DNA from: Microcoleus sp. CAWBG506 | GTDB lineage: Bacteria; Cyanobacteriota; Cyanobacteriia; Cyanobacteriales; Microcoleaceae | DNA: 64,000 nt | Direction: 5' to 3' | Assembly (NCBI GenBank): GCA_020883125.1 | Contig: JAHREW010000012.1 | Location: forward strand, 90,020 to 154,019 | In this document: one piece after another, positions 1-8,316 of the stretch | Layout: the number at the start of each line of letters is the position of its first letter | How positions within the stretch are numbered: the first letter of the stretch is position 1 | Position numbers and translations under genes: made by a program | Notes under the pieces: generated by a model | What the model was told of the DNA's origin: nothing | Databases searched by the model: none | Seen by the model: the letters and a program-made list of their open reading frames with translations, nothing else

Positions 1-127
1 TGGTTCAGCCGTCTCTGCTGTAGGAGGGGGAGTAAGACCAAAGAGGGGACGAAAGTCTCATCTTTGGCATTCCCTTGTGAGTACAGAAGCCCCAACTATA
101 ACGTCAGTTTAGTTGGGGTAGTTCACA
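1..127 (+). mobile_element. 3' (right) end of an IS200/IS605-type (TnpB-class) element, body outside the window
   Basis: The stretch contains a hairpin of CCCCAACT (about 92-99) and AGTTGGGG (about 111-118) followed by GTAGTTCAC, preceded by GAGTACAGAAG. From memory this resembles the right end of cyanobacterial IS200/IS605 elements. The hairpin end runs directly into a methyltransferase reading frame on the other strand, whose last residues (VNYPN) are encoded by the hairpin, so the element appears to have landed in that gene. No transposase is visible because the element continues leftward out of the window. The exact boundary (about 120-130) is inferred. Confidence 0.5.
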
Positions 128-456
128 AAGTCACTTCCAACTAGATTGAACCCTTTTTGAAACAGAAGTTGTTGTAGCAGGGGGTTGATCTCAATTACAT
201 CAACGATCGCACCCGCTCTAACCATAGCCTGCGCCAATAAGCCGTCTCCTGCTGTTGGTTCTAAGGCGTACATTCCTGAAACAAATTGAGCTTCTTCAAT
301 CATAAGCTCAATTAGCTCTGGAGGAGACGGAAACCAGGAATAAGGTGGAGCTTCTCGGATTCGCTCATATAGCATTTCTGCAAGCGATGAAGTATCTTTC
401 ATTTTTATTTTGCTGCTATTAGGGCTATAATTCGCGAACATTGCCTTTTTTTCCAT
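109..456 (-). pseudogene. SAM-dependent DNA/RNA methyltransferase, N-terminal fragment
   Basis: The 115-residue product carries the class I methyltransferase motif I (ALEPTAGDGLLA, residues about 64-75) and the acidic residue closing strand beta 2 (VIEINP). It stops right after VGSDF, the point where these enzymes continue to the catalytic (D/N)PPF motif. The last five residues come from the hairpin end of an IS200/IS605-like element. The fragment therefore lacks the catalytic half and is very likely inactive. Its start codon lies one base after the stop of the 226-aa gene upstream, so the two formed an operon. Families with LEPTAGDG are usually DNA adenine methylases or rRNA methyltransferases; the substrate cannot be told from this half. 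Confidence 0.65.
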
Positions 457-457
457 G

Positions 458-1138
458 TTAAAATAAAGTCAATTGCCCTTCAATTTTTGACTTATCTTTT
501 GGTGACTTAGCTGTTACCATTTCTGTCGGTAAATCTGCATCAGCGCTTTTATCTTGGGACAATTTACGTTTGCCCCAACCTTGAGATGCTGCATGGCGGA
601 CAACGCTTTTCCTAATTGCTCTAGCTAGATGGTAATAATCATTTTGGATGCTGTCAAAGTTCACGGCTGAAAATTCAGCTAATTCGGACAAGTTGTAACC
701 ATTTGGTAGCCGATTATGTCTTGTCAATGTGTCTTGTGCTGCCCACATATAGACGTTGTAATAACTGTGGTGCAGAGGAGCTTCAAATGTAGCTCCCATC
801 ATATAAGCCACGACTTCTGTGGAAGTGCAGTAATTCCCTACAATTCTGTTGCTGTGCTCCTCTACAATCAAATCGAGCCTATCGGATAAGCAAGCCGTTT
901 TCAACCAGTCAGGTATGCTTTCTGACCAGGGAGTTTTGTGTAAAACTAATGGGCCTGCATAGTAACGTAAAAGGGGAAGGGGAATTCCGGTCAATTCCAG
1001 TAGCACGGCTATTAAGTCGCGGTGCATACCCATCTGGGCTAATAGCTTCAGCTTTTCCAAAATGCCGGACTGAGGTTTTACAGGGTGAGTGGTAATTTCT
1101 TCAAGTAATTCGGGCGTTAACAGATTTAGCTGAGTCAT
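458..1138 (-). CDS. Hypothetical plasmid protein with C-terminal clamp-binding-like motif
   Basis: A 226-residue soluble protein that I do not recognise. It is alpha-helix rich in its first 180 residues and ends in a lysine-rich linker (KSPKDKSKIEG) followed by QLTLF at the very C terminus. QL(S/D)LF is the known consensus by which bacterial proteins bind the beta sliding clamp, and a C-terminal tail after a flexible linker is the usual position. It lies immediately upstream of the truncated methyltransferase, so the intact pair may have been a clamp-directed modification unit. The Shine-Dalgarno is weak and the start is the first ATG of the frame. Function is otherwise unknown. Confidence 0.65.
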   Translation of the reverse strand: MTQLNLLTPELLEEITTHPVKPQSGILEKLKLLAQMGMHRDLIAVLLELTGIPLPLLRYYAGPLVLHKTPWSESIPDWLKTACLSDRLDLIVEEHSNRIVGNYCTSTEVVAYMMGATFEAPLHHSYYNVYMWAAQDTLTRHNRLPNGYNLSELAEFSAVNFDSIQNDYYHLARAIRKSVVRHAASQGWGKRKLSQDKSADADLPTEMVTAKSPKDKSKIEGQLTLF

Positions 1139-1503
1139 ATCTTTTTGAAGGATAATTATGGGACAAATGAAGGTCAGAAAAATCGCGTAGCGAATTCAGT
1201 TACAGGGATTTGCGCTGTCTGTTGGGCAAACAATTCGGCAGAGATACGCGCCTCTATATTTGTGAGTAATTTTTACCCACCTTGCTGGATGGAAGGCGGG
1301 CGAAATTAAGAGCAATGCCAGCGCTATATTTTGTTTCGTGCAATAGCAGTAGGTCTTGGTTGTTTGCAGATAGGCTACGTCGATCGCCGTAGCCTATCCG
1401 CCGATAGGCGGTAGTTTAATTACGACTATCGGATGAAACCCCCACTCGTTATCCCTAGCTATGCTGAATTGTTGATTCTTACTACTTTGTAGCTACAGGA
1501 TTT
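1139..1503. other. Intergenic region with an 11-bp hairpin
   Basis: No coding potential was seen. A perfect inverted repeat GATAGGCTACG (1369-1379) / CGTAGCCTATC (1388-1398) encloses an 8-base loop containing a HIP1-like core. There is no T tract after it, so it is more likely a dispersed palindrome or a regulatory hairpin than a terminator. The region lies between two divergently transcribed genes and should contain both promoters; I cannot place them with confidence. Confidence 0.45.
1487..1497. promoter_or_regulatory. Candidate operator TTGTAGCTACA upstream of the Gly-Tyr-rich gene
   Basis: TTGTAGCTACA sits 7 bases before the ATG at 1504, in the position of a ribosome binding site or translation/transcription operator. 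The same core, as a perfect 12-base palindrome, precedes the coupling-protein gene (8250-8261), and a variant (TTGTAGTACAG, 7170-7180) lies upstream of the DUF5895-like gene. Shared placement suggests co-regulation, but three short matches could be chance. Confidence 0.25.
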
Positions 1504-1842
1504 ATGAACGAGCCAAACAATATCTATGGCAATGAACCCGGTTACAGCGCTGATGGCTATGCTGTTAGCGGTTATGAAAGTAACCCGTGCGAGTCCTCCC
1601 TTAACGGATATCGAAGCAACGGTTATAGCAGTCAGCAAACAGAGGGGTACGGGGTTCCAGACTACTTTGCTGATGGCTATCGAGAGAACGTTTTTGAAGG
1701 CGATTTGAATTTAGCAGATACTCCGTGGATGGAGACGGCTGCTAACCCTAACCCTTATTTTGAGGGATGGGTAAATGACGCTAATTCCTCTCAAAATCAA
1801 ACAGTTACTTTTCATTTCGACGGCGGTGACTTAGAGCTGTAG
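1504..1842 (+). CDS. Gly-Tyr-rich low-complexity protein of unknown function
   Basis: A 112-residue protein with no signal peptide or membrane segment. Residues 9-60 contain spaced Gly-Tyr dipeptides (GYSADGY, SGYE, NGYRSNGYSS, EGYGV, DGYRE), and the C terminus is acidic (HFDGGDLEL). The composition is typical of intrinsically disordered, aromatic 'sticker' proteins. I recognise no family. The tail is partly repeated downstream at 1881-1917, which points to an earlier tandem duplicate. The start is the ATG at 1504; no clear Shine-Dalgarno precedes it. It is the first gene of a + strand group ending in exported proteins, so a transfer or surface role is possible but not shown. Confidence 0.5.
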   Translation: MNEPNNIYGNEPGYSADGYAVSGYESNPCESSLNGYRSNGYSSQQTEGYGVPDYFADGYRENVFEGDLNLADTPWMETAANPNPYFEGWVNDANSSQNQTVTFHFDGGDLEL

Positions 1843-1880
1843 TGCTTCAGATTGCAGGCTACAAATCGCCTGTATGAAAC

Positions 1881-1917
1881 TTCTCATTTCGGCAGCGATG
1901 ACTTAGATCTGTAGTGT
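1881..1917 (+). pseudogene. Remnant of a duplicated 3' end of the Gly-Tyr-rich gene
   Basis: The bases at 1881-1917 repeat 1809-1844 with a few changes, including the stop codon. They translate as SHFGSDDLDL-stop, compared with FHFDGGDLEL-stop in the intact gene. This is the footprint of a second gene copy whose front was deleted. The 38 bases between the two copies show no coding signal. Confidence 0.55.
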
Positions 1918-2079
1918 TTTACGCCGAGGCTGCTCCATGTAAAGCCTCGGTAGGCTGCTTCATTGATTTTAAGAAGCGCAATTGCAGCCTCATCAAGTTC
2001 GGTGAGTTCCTTTCTCCCACTTAATTGCTTAACTTTTGTACAGTACCCTCAACCAATAACCCAAGTTTTTTGCACAAAC

Positions 2080-4488
2080 ATGAGAAGAATATTATCAACA
2101 AGATTCTGGCAATTATCAGTATGGTTATTCTCTCTAGTCTTAATAGTTTCCATTTTGTTTGAGCAACCAATATTTGCTATGGCACGAATTCCTGCTGATA
2201 CAACTGAAATGCCAACCAAAATTTTAGAAATACCAGGGATGGACAGGCAAGGAAATCCTACTTCAGTTAACGCCCTCTTGCCAGATTGGACGCAAATTTC
2301 TTTTTCTCAAATGCCACCCATCAGTCAATCGGGAAGCCTTTCAGCAGGAGAGTACAAGCAGGCAGTTGGCTATGATTTGAGCCGAAGTTGGACAGCAGGA
2401 CAAACTCCCGATCAGTACATCATGTTGGGCGATATCAGCCAAGCTTTGCAACCAGAATTGTTATCCTTTGGTTTTGTCACGCAGCAAGCTGGTCTGAATT
2501 TAGATAGCGTAGCTTTAAGCGCATTTACTTTAGTGGCCAAGCAGTCGTTAAATCAGTTAGTTCAGGCTATCCCTCTTCTCGGTCAATTTAAAGTCGCAGA
2601 GATTGCGCCAGTGGCGGGACTGCTAGCAACAAAAGCTGCTGGCATTGATGTAGCCGATCGCACTCTAGACCAGATCCTCATTTCCCATCCACAATTAAGT
2701 AATTTAAAACTCGGAGAAATTGACCTCTCTCAGTATTCAATGTCTTCAATTCCGAACTTAAGCAGCGCTCAACTTGGCGCGTTTTCAGATTGGCAAACGA
2801 CCTTAATTAAAGACGTACCTGGGCTGAATGCTTTACCTCTGTCTAGCTTTCCCAATCCAATAGCAGAATTAGGCAATTTAGTAATGAGAATTGATGCGAT
2901 TTATGGTCCCGCCGAGCGACGGCGAACTAAGACAATCTCCGGCTCCGACGTTCAGGGATTCTCGGTTAACTGCCAAGAAAATAATTGCGCTTATATCGAA
3001 CTAGACGATCTGGAGAATTCGGGTCGGAACGCTCGCGGTTCGCTGGAAGGCAAGCAGTGGATTAGCGGTAAGTACCAGGAAGTCGAGGGCGGATCGGGCT
3101 GTCTTAAAGGTGTCAACGGCGGCAAGGAACCGACGGGAAGATTGCCTTTTGGCAGCGCTTTTAAGGTAGTGGTCATGGAACCGGACGAGCGAACCGATAC
3201 CGTTGATACGGCTCTATTTTTCCGATTTTGTTCGCCTTGCGGCTGCTCTCCCTATTTTATTGGCCCGGTGCCCTTTTTCACCTATCGGGTTAATTCTCCC
3301 ATTTTCGTTGGGGCGCTGGAATCGTCTTCTGGTGGCTCTTCCTCTGTATCAACTGGGGCAGTTCGCGACGGAGTATCTTCTCCTGTTACAAAAGGCGTAA
3401 CTACAGCAGCTAATATTAATGTTCCTTGCCCTCCGGGTAGCACCGCACCAGCGCCCGTGTCAGTTGGCAATGTTCAAGGAGTAAATATTGCAGCTTTGTC
3501 AGAAGCGATCGCCAGTATTGAAAGCAGCGGTTCTTACGAGAATGCCGGCGTTAATGCTTGCGTTGATGGCGGAAATAATTGCGGGGTTCCGTTGGGCAAG
3601 TACCAGTTTATAAACTACGACGAGTACGCTGCTAGTTCAATTTCATCTAAACCAGGGGGTACGCAATTTTTAGCCAAACTGCGAGGCGGTTATCAACCCA
3701 CTCAAGCAGAACTTTTTCAATTTTTTCCGCCTGCCGATCGAGAAGCTGTTTTTGCTCAAAGTCTCGCTTCTAAGCTGAATGCCACCTCTCAAGAAAAAGA
3801 CCCTACTACTGGGAGTTTTTTTAGTGGCGATCGCCTGATTGAGCGAGTAGCTCAAAAGCATTTCGGGGGCGACTATTCCAAAGTTGACGGTTCTTCAACC
3901 GATACATTCGGTCGTTTAACTCTCTCAAGTTACGGACAGGATGTTTTGAGGCGCTATCGAGAGGGAGGTAGGGCGATCGCGAAGTCGAATGCTGCTGCTT
4001 GCGTTCCGACTTCCAGTGTGGCGCAATCCTCTAATTCTGCGAGTGCTGCCCCCGGCGGCGGTCAATCCACGAGTCAGTATATCAAGCCTGCGAATGGGCC
4101 AGTAACCAGCCGCTTTGGGATGCGGACTCGTCCGGTTTCCGGCGTGCGGAAAATCTATAACGGCATTGGAATTGCCGGCTCAATGGGAAGTCCGGTAAAA
4201 GCTGTTGGCGGCGGCGTTGTCAAGACAGTGGTGTCTAACTGCCAGGAAGGGTTACAGAACTGTGGCGGTGGCTACGGCAACTGGATCGAAATCGAGCACG
4301 GCAACGGTCGCACAACTCGGTATGCTCATCTGCGCGAGGGTTCAGTGAAACTCAAAGTTGGCGATCGCGTTTCTCAAGGTCAGGTCATAGGCGGACTAGG
4401 TAGCACTGGAACAACGACAGACCCTCGTTTGCACTTTGAAACCCGCATTAATGGAACGGCTGTTAACCCATCTCAAGAAGGAATTTGA
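2080..4488 (+). CDS. Secreted transglycosylase-like + degenerate LytM (M23) protein, transfer-associated
   Basis: An 802-residue exported protein. It starts with a signal peptide (MRRILSTRFWQLSVWLFSLV), and this ATG at 2080 is preferred over the upstream TTG at 1963 because the signal peptide begins there. Residues about 60-300 are an uncharacterised region. Residues about 470-640 resemble a lytic transglycosylase/lysozyme fold (SIESSGSYENAG, then LGKYQF). Residues about 680-795 are a peptidase M23 domain (GVVKTVV, YAHL, RVSQGQVIGGLGSTG). The zinc-binding positions of M23 are largely lost: the HxxxD motif reads Y693-N-G-I-G697 and the HxH motif reads R783-L-H785. The M23 domain is thus predicted to bind but not cut peptidoglycan. 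Two-domain wall-remodelling proteins like this accompany type IV secretion/conjugation genes. Confidence 0.7.
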   Translation: MRRILSTRFWQLSVWLFSLVLIVSILFEQPIFAMARIPADTTEMPTKILEIPGMDRQGNPTSVNALLPDWTQISFSQMPPISQSGSLSAGEYKQAVGYDLSRSWTAGQTPDQYIMLGDISQALQPELLSFGFVTQQAGLNLDSVALSAFTLVAKQSLNQLVQAIPLLGQFKVAEIAPVAGLLATKAAGIDVADRTLDQILISHPQLSNLKLGEIDLSQYSMSSIPNLSSAQLGAFSDWQTTLIKDVPGLNALPLSSFPNPIAELGNLVMRIDAIYGPAERRRTKTISGSDVQGFSVNCQENNCAYIELDDLENSGRNARGSLEGKQWISGKYQEVEGGSGCLKGVNGGKEPTGRLPFGSAFKVVVMEPDERTDTVDTALFFRFCSPCGCSPYFIGPVPFFTYRVNSPIFVGALESSSGGSSSVSTGAVRDGVSSPVTKGVTTAANINVPCPPGSTAPAPVSVGNVQGVNIAALSEAIASIESSGSYENAGVNACVDGGNNCGVPLGKYQFINYDEYAASSISSKPGGTQFLAKLRGGYQPTQAELFQFFPPADREAVFAQSLASKLNATSQEKDPTTGSFFSGDRLIERVAQKHFGGDYSKVDGSSTDTFGRLTLSSYGQDVLRRYREGGRAIAKSNAAACVPTSSVAQSSNSASAAPGGGQSTSQYIKPANGPVTSRFGMRTRPVSGVRKIYNGIGIAGSMGSPVKAVGGGVVKTVVSNCQEGLQNCGGGYGNWIEIEHGNGRTTRYAHLREGSVKLKVGDRVSQGQVIGGLGSTGTTTDPRLHFETRINGTAVNPSQEGI

Positions 4489-4511
4489 ATTAAACGGAGA
4501 TGTTCTGCACC

Positions 4512-5057
4512 ATGATTTCCTTGAAAAAACGGACAATTATGTTGAAATTTACCTGGGGCTTGCTAACAGCTTTTTTGGTTTATTTGTTGAGCAGTTTATT
4601 TACCTATCCCCCAGCTTTTAGCCAGCCGACTCGGAACGCTGATTTCCCTTCAGCTTGCCTTCCAGTTGGTCTGGGGACTCTCAGGACAGAGTTTGTAACT
4701 GAAGTAACAGATGGCAGCACTCAATATCGCTTGTTCGATGCCTATTTGCAGGGAGATGCCGTGCCTTTTTCTGTATTGGTTTCTCTCCAAGGGAAGCAGT
4801 GTAGCTTGCTTTATTCCAACCCAACGAACGATTTTTATCCTTACAGCCGTGCGGTCAAGCTATTAGTAGCCAAACAAATCGCTCTGGGAGAATTGCGTTA
4901 CTCCATCAACAAGGTAGGGAGTATTGATAAGTTTCGCTCTACTTTGCAGCCCAATTTGGGAGATCCCGGTTGGCAATTTTCTGAAGAGGAGCTTTGGGCA
5001 TTTAATCAGGTTGGCATTACTGTTCCTTTACGTAGTAAAACCAGCAAAGATAAGTGA
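4512..5057 (+). CDS. Exported hypothetical protein
   Basis: A roughly 181-residue protein with an N-terminal signal peptide or anchor (KFTWGLLTAFLVYLLSSLF) and a processed part of about 150 residues holding two cysteines. No family is recognised. It follows the transglycosylase/LytM-like gene by 23 bases, so the two are probably co-transcribed. The ATG at 4512 is chosen because GGAGA at 4496-4500 gives a normal spacing; an ATG at 4500 overlaps that site. It is likely an extracytoplasmic accessory of the same wall/transfer machinery. Confidence 0.6.
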   Translation: MISLKKRTIMLKFTWGLLTAFLVYLLSSLFTYPPAFSQPTRNADFPSACLPVGLGTLRTEFVTEVTDGSTQYRLFDAYLQGDAVPFSVLVSLQGKQCSLLYSNPTNDFYPYSRAVKLLVAKQIALGELRYSINKVGSIDKFRSTLQPNLGDPGWQFSEEELWAFNQVGITVPLRSKTSKDK

Positions 5058-5196
5058 AATATGTTCGCTTTAATAAGACTCCTAGCAGCAACAATCAAAC
5101 TTTTGCTAAAAGCGGATTTAGTAAATCTGCACGGTGTTTTTCATAACCCGATTTGAGAGGACATTTACATAGAAATAATTCACGGAGGTCAAAGCA

Positions 5197-5901
5197 ATGT
5201 TTAGCAATAACCAACAACTAACTTTAGGTACAGAACAAATAGATAAGCCACCCATTATAGCGGCAAAGAAAAATTTATTACTCTTCTCTCCACCTGCTCA
5301 TTATCAACTACCAAATCCCGCTTGTAATTCCCTAAATACTTCTCCGCTTAGAGCCTCATCATTTTTATTTATTGGGCGGTGGTTCCGCTTTGGAGTCATC
5401 TTGTTCTTACTGTTATCAGTGCTGTTAGGAACTGCTGGTTGCACCACCAGTGCTACAACGATTTCTTGGACACCTGCTACTAGATTCATCCCTGTTGAAA
5501 CTGTTCAAGCCATAGTTGCTGAAAATTCTGAGCTTAACCGCCAGGATTCAGCATCAAATGTGTTAGCCTGGGCTGTAAATGGACAAGCAGGCAGGTTAGT
5601 TATTTTTAATTTTAACAGCCCTGGAGTTTGTGGAACGGAAGGTTGCTTATACGCGGCGTATTTATTCAAGAACAATGCTCCTCCTAATCGTGTATTTGCT
5701 AGTTACTTAAATCCCAATTTGCCACCGAAAAGACCGCTAATTCAAGCAGTAAGCGACCCATCAAAAACCTCTGATTTGCCTTGTTTGCAAGTACAGCAGC
5801 AGTCAAAGAATGGTATGCGGCAGTTATTTTTTTGCTTCAACGGTCATCAGTACCAGTTAGCTAACAGTTCTTTGATTGAACTGCCAAATCAAAAGAAATA
5901 G
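5197..5901 (+). CDS. Membrane-anchored hypothetical protein with lipobox-like sequence
   Basis: A 234-residue protein with a strong Shine-Dalgarno (GGAGG at 5184-5188, 8 bases before the ATG). About 60 hydrophilic residues precede a hydrophobic helix (FGVILFLLLSVLLGTAGC) that ends in a lipobox-like LGTAGC near residue 82. The remaining 150 residues contain a pair of nearby cysteines (GVCGTEGCL) and are predicted extracytoplasmic. A lipoprotein signal this far from the start is unusual, so the helix may simply be a type II anchor. It is the last of three + strand genes for exported proteins; a role in a transfer apparatus is inferred from position only. Confidence 0.6.
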   Translation: MFSNNQQLTLGTEQIDKPPIIAAKKNLLLFSPPAHYQLPNPACNSLNTSPLRASSFLFIGRWFRFGVILFLLLSVLLGTAGCTTSATTISWTPATRFIPVETVQAIVAENSELNRQDSASNVLAWAVNGQAGRLVIFNFNSPGVCGTEGCLYAAYLFKNNAPPNRVFASYLNPNLPPKRPLIQAVSDPSKTSDLPCLQVQQQSKNGMRQLFFCFNGHQYQLANSSLIELPNQKK

Positions 5902-5962
5902 GCGATTTTAAAGTATTTGAGCTTGAATCTCCCTTAAATATCGCCTGTTTTGTACCAATAAA

Positions 5963-5997
5963 AAATGCCTCGCTCCTGAACTGGATATGAGGCATTT
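5963..5997 (-). terminator. Rho-independent terminator for the DUF5895-like gene
   Basis: Inverted repeat AAATGCCTC (5963-5971) / GAGGCATTT (5989-5997). Read on the minus strand the hairpin is followed by TTTTTTATTGG, a proper U tract, 26 bases after the minus-strand gene ending at 6023. It may also stop transcripts of the + strand gene ending at 5901. Confidence 0.7.
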
Positions 5998-6022
5998 CTT
6001 GAAAAGAAACTAGCCGAAACTG

Positions 6023-7063
6023 TTAATCATCTTCTTCCACATCAAATTCATCCTCAAACTCATCTTCTTCATCCAAGTCGTCGAAATCATCCTCTTCCTC
6101 TATTACTTCAGTAGCAATTTTCCGAGGGTATTTATGATTGGCGGTCTGCTTTTTTCCATTTTCTATTTTACGAGCTGCGGGTGGCAGCACTTGAATTTGC
6201 GGTTCGGCTGTACCTGGTAATGCAGGAGTTTCAGTGAATCCGGCAATGATATCGTGCAGCCCCCAAATCGCATTTTTATGCTGCGGGCGTCCCAGATATA
6301 GAAACGGGAAATTATCAGCAGTTGGCTTGGTATAGCTGACAGTTTTGCAGCAGTAGCTCTTATTAGAGCCTTCACCTTCTTTAACTCCTTTGAACTCCAC
6401 ATCGAGGATACCGAGGCTCCGCCATTTATCGGTTTTCCCGCTGAAAGGAATTTGGAAATAGTCGGCGAATGCTTTTTCCAACAAACGGTAGAATTCGTCT
6501 CTGGCTGCTTTAAAGCTCCAAAGCGCAACATTCTTAAATCTGACGACAATAGGCGTGCTGTGTCTGGGACGATTGTTTTCATCCAAGAAGACAATGGCGT
6601 GTTCGCTAACAACATCCATTATCTTTTTATCGAGTTGAGCTTTATACTCTTCATACAGACCGACCATTGCACCGCCTAAATTAGCAACGTCATTCTTGTA
6701 ACGAATGTATTCAGGGACAAATCCCAGCACGCATAAGTGGCATTTAGAGAGTAGCAGACCTGTAACATCTTCTGTTAGTCCAATTGTAGTCATTTCCTCT
6801 TCTGTTGGCATAACGAACCAATTCGCTTTTTCTAGCTGATCCTCTGGAATTAATATTCCTGCCACTTGTTCATTAACAACAATCCCATAGGGCAGAATTG
6901 GTCGCCTTACTTGATTGTGACCGGGTTCTAGGAGTTCGGGGTCAATTTCAAAATCAAGGTCTTCTGACTGAAGTGAGATTGTGCTTTCAGTCGTTCCTGC
7001 GTTACTTGAGCTTTTTGCTTTAGCTTTACTATTGGTTTTAACCATTCTAAAAGTTTGTGACAT
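6023..7063 (-). CDS. DUF5895-like protein with acidic C-terminal tail, possible ssDNA-binding role
   Basis: A 346-residue protein. Residues about 1-45 are a charged linker, residues about 50-280 form one globular region, and residues about 315-346 are almost entirely Asp/Glu with interspersed Phe (EEDDFDDLDEEDEFEDEFDVEEDD is the character of the tail). From memory this matches the cyanobacterial DUF5895 family; I have not been able to check. An acidic tail after a linker is characteristic of single-strand-DNA-binding proteins, where it recruits partners, but no OB-fold motif is evident. It is isolated on the minus strand with its own terminator. CLCVLGFVPEYIRYK is an internal hydrophobic stretch, not a membrane helix. 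Confidence 0.6.
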   Translation of the reverse strand: MSQTFRMVKTNSKAKAKSSSNAGTTESTISLQSEDLDFEIDPELLEPGHNQVRRPILPYGIVVNEQVAGILIPEDQLEKANWFVMPTEEEMTTIGLTEDVTGLLLSKCHLCVLGFVPEYIRYKNDVANLGGAMVGLYEEYKAQLDKKIMDVVSEHAIVFLDENNRPRHSTPIVVRFKNVALWSFKAARDEFYRLLEKAFADYFQIPFSGKTDKWRSLGILDVEFKGVKEGEGSNKSYCCKTVSYTKPTADNFPFLYLGRPQHKNAIWGLHDIIAGFTETPALPGTAEPQIQVLPPAARKIENGKKQTANHKYPRKIATEVIEEEDDFDDLDEEDEFEDEFDVEEDD

Positions 7064-7296
7064 TGCAGTTCTTGCAAGGCGGTAGCCTTACCTTTAAAAA
7101 GGGTAAGAGGTAGCACAGTTAAGCCTAGTAATTTTGTCAAATAAATTAAACGCTCATAAAAAAAATAACTTGTAGTACAGAACTACCGAATCGTGAGGAA
7201 AACTAATTAAGTCTGCAAAAAAGGAACGATTATGAAAGCGCGATCGCAGCTTCAGAAATTGCTCTGCGCTATCAGAATCAAGCACTCACAATGCTT

Positions 7297-8088
7297 TTAA
7301 TTTCCTCGCTGCCAATATTGGGCGCGATCGACGCTCGGTAAAGCGTTTATTCCTATTGTCCGCAGTAGAGGTAGCCCTTCAACAAAGTTGATGGCTCCTT
7401 TCAAACCCGCGATCGCGTACAAAGAAGCTGCATCTGCTCGTTCAGATAGACTAGCATTGGCTTCTTCTAACAACTTTATTAGATATTCAGGAACCTGTAC
7501 GAAACCGCCATCAATACAAGCAAGGGGGACAAATTTAGTATCGGGAGCTAGGATTTTTGGTTTCAAAAAAGGCAGTTCGCGCTGGAAAGGTTTTGGAGTG
7601 GGGCGACTGTTTGTTACAGGCGATCGTTCTGATTTGCGCCTATGCCACCGCTTCGCTCGGTAAAAACTCCCTTTCAGTAACGGGGGCTGGCTTACCATCA
7701 ATACAGCTTCGTGAAAGGGGAAATTCATCTGTTCTCCTTCCTGAATTTTCACCTCTTCTAAGTTAGATTTTGTCAACCAGTCAGGCGCCAGCGGACAGTG
7801 AGGGTAAGACACGACTTTACAGTTGTAGGTTAAGTCGGAAAGCAATTTGCCCGTTCTGGATAGTCTGGCGTTAAGATAATGCCACTTTAATCCAGGTAAA
7901 TAGGCTCCTGAATATTTTACTTCAACAGCTCCCATGTAGATCCATTCTGTACGTTCTAAAGTTAGCGAGATGTCGCCTCTTCCTAGTTTGATGGTGCTGC
8001 GTTTTAAAAATTCATAGTCCGGGTGTCTCTTCAAAAGCTCTGACAGCCACTCTTTTTGTTTCTTGTTCACGGCAAAAATATATTTCAA
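7297..8088 (-). CDS. Hypothetical protein
   Basis: A 263-residue soluble protein that I do not recognise. It has a basic middle section (KRWHRRKSERSP, residues about 145-156) followed by a Pro-rich linker and a helical C-terminal region (VPEYLIKLLEEANASLSER). It is divergent from the coupling-protein gene at 8317, with about 230 bases between them. The presence of a basic patch makes nucleic-acid contact possible, but no DNA-binding fold is visible. Confidence 0.55.
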   Translation of the reverse strand: MKYIFAVNKKQKEWLSELLKRHPDYEFLKRSTIKLGRGDISLTLERTEWIYMGAVEVKYSGAYLPGLKWHYLNARLSRTGKLLSDLTYNCKVVSYPHCPLAPDWLTKSNLEEVKIQEGEQMNFPFHEAVLMVSQPPLLKGSFYRAKRWHRRKSERSPVTNSRPTPKPFQRELPFLKPKILAPDTKFVPLACIDGGFVQVPEYLIKLLEEANASLSERADAASLYAIAGLKGAINFVEGLPLLRTIGINALPSVDRAQYWQRGN

Positions 8089-8249
8089 TAATTTTGATTC
8101 CTATCCTGCTGACTGCGTTAGCAGGGATAATATCAAGTGCTGGTTGCTTTATACCGAAAGTTAGAACTGTTGGCTATAATTGCTCGTTCCCAAGACTGAA
8201 CTAACACTGAGTAATTTTGATTTAAGCTTATTTGTCTACCAACAGTAAG

Positions 8250-8261
8250 TTGTAGCTACAA
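8250..8261. promoter_or_regulatory. Palindrome TTGTAGCTACAA upstream of the coupling-protein gene
   Basis: A perfect 12-base palindrome 56 bases before the ATG at 8317. An 11-base match lies directly upstream of the gene at 1504. It is a candidate operator shared by transfer-region genes. Confidence 0.25.
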
Positions 8262-8316
8262 GTCAGGTCAGATTTAATTGCTCTTTCGACAAAATCTTGC
8301 ATTCAGATACATACTT

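Noticed and set aside
1963..2079. Upstream extension of the LytM/transglycosylase-like gene from a TTG
   Set aside because: The signal peptide begins at the ATG at 2080; the extra 39 residues are Ser-rich and do not look like part of the protein.
2991..3470. Minus-strand open frames inside the transglycosylase/LytM-like gene
   Set aside because: They are antisense shadows of a well-supported secreted protein and have no RBS or recognisable domain.
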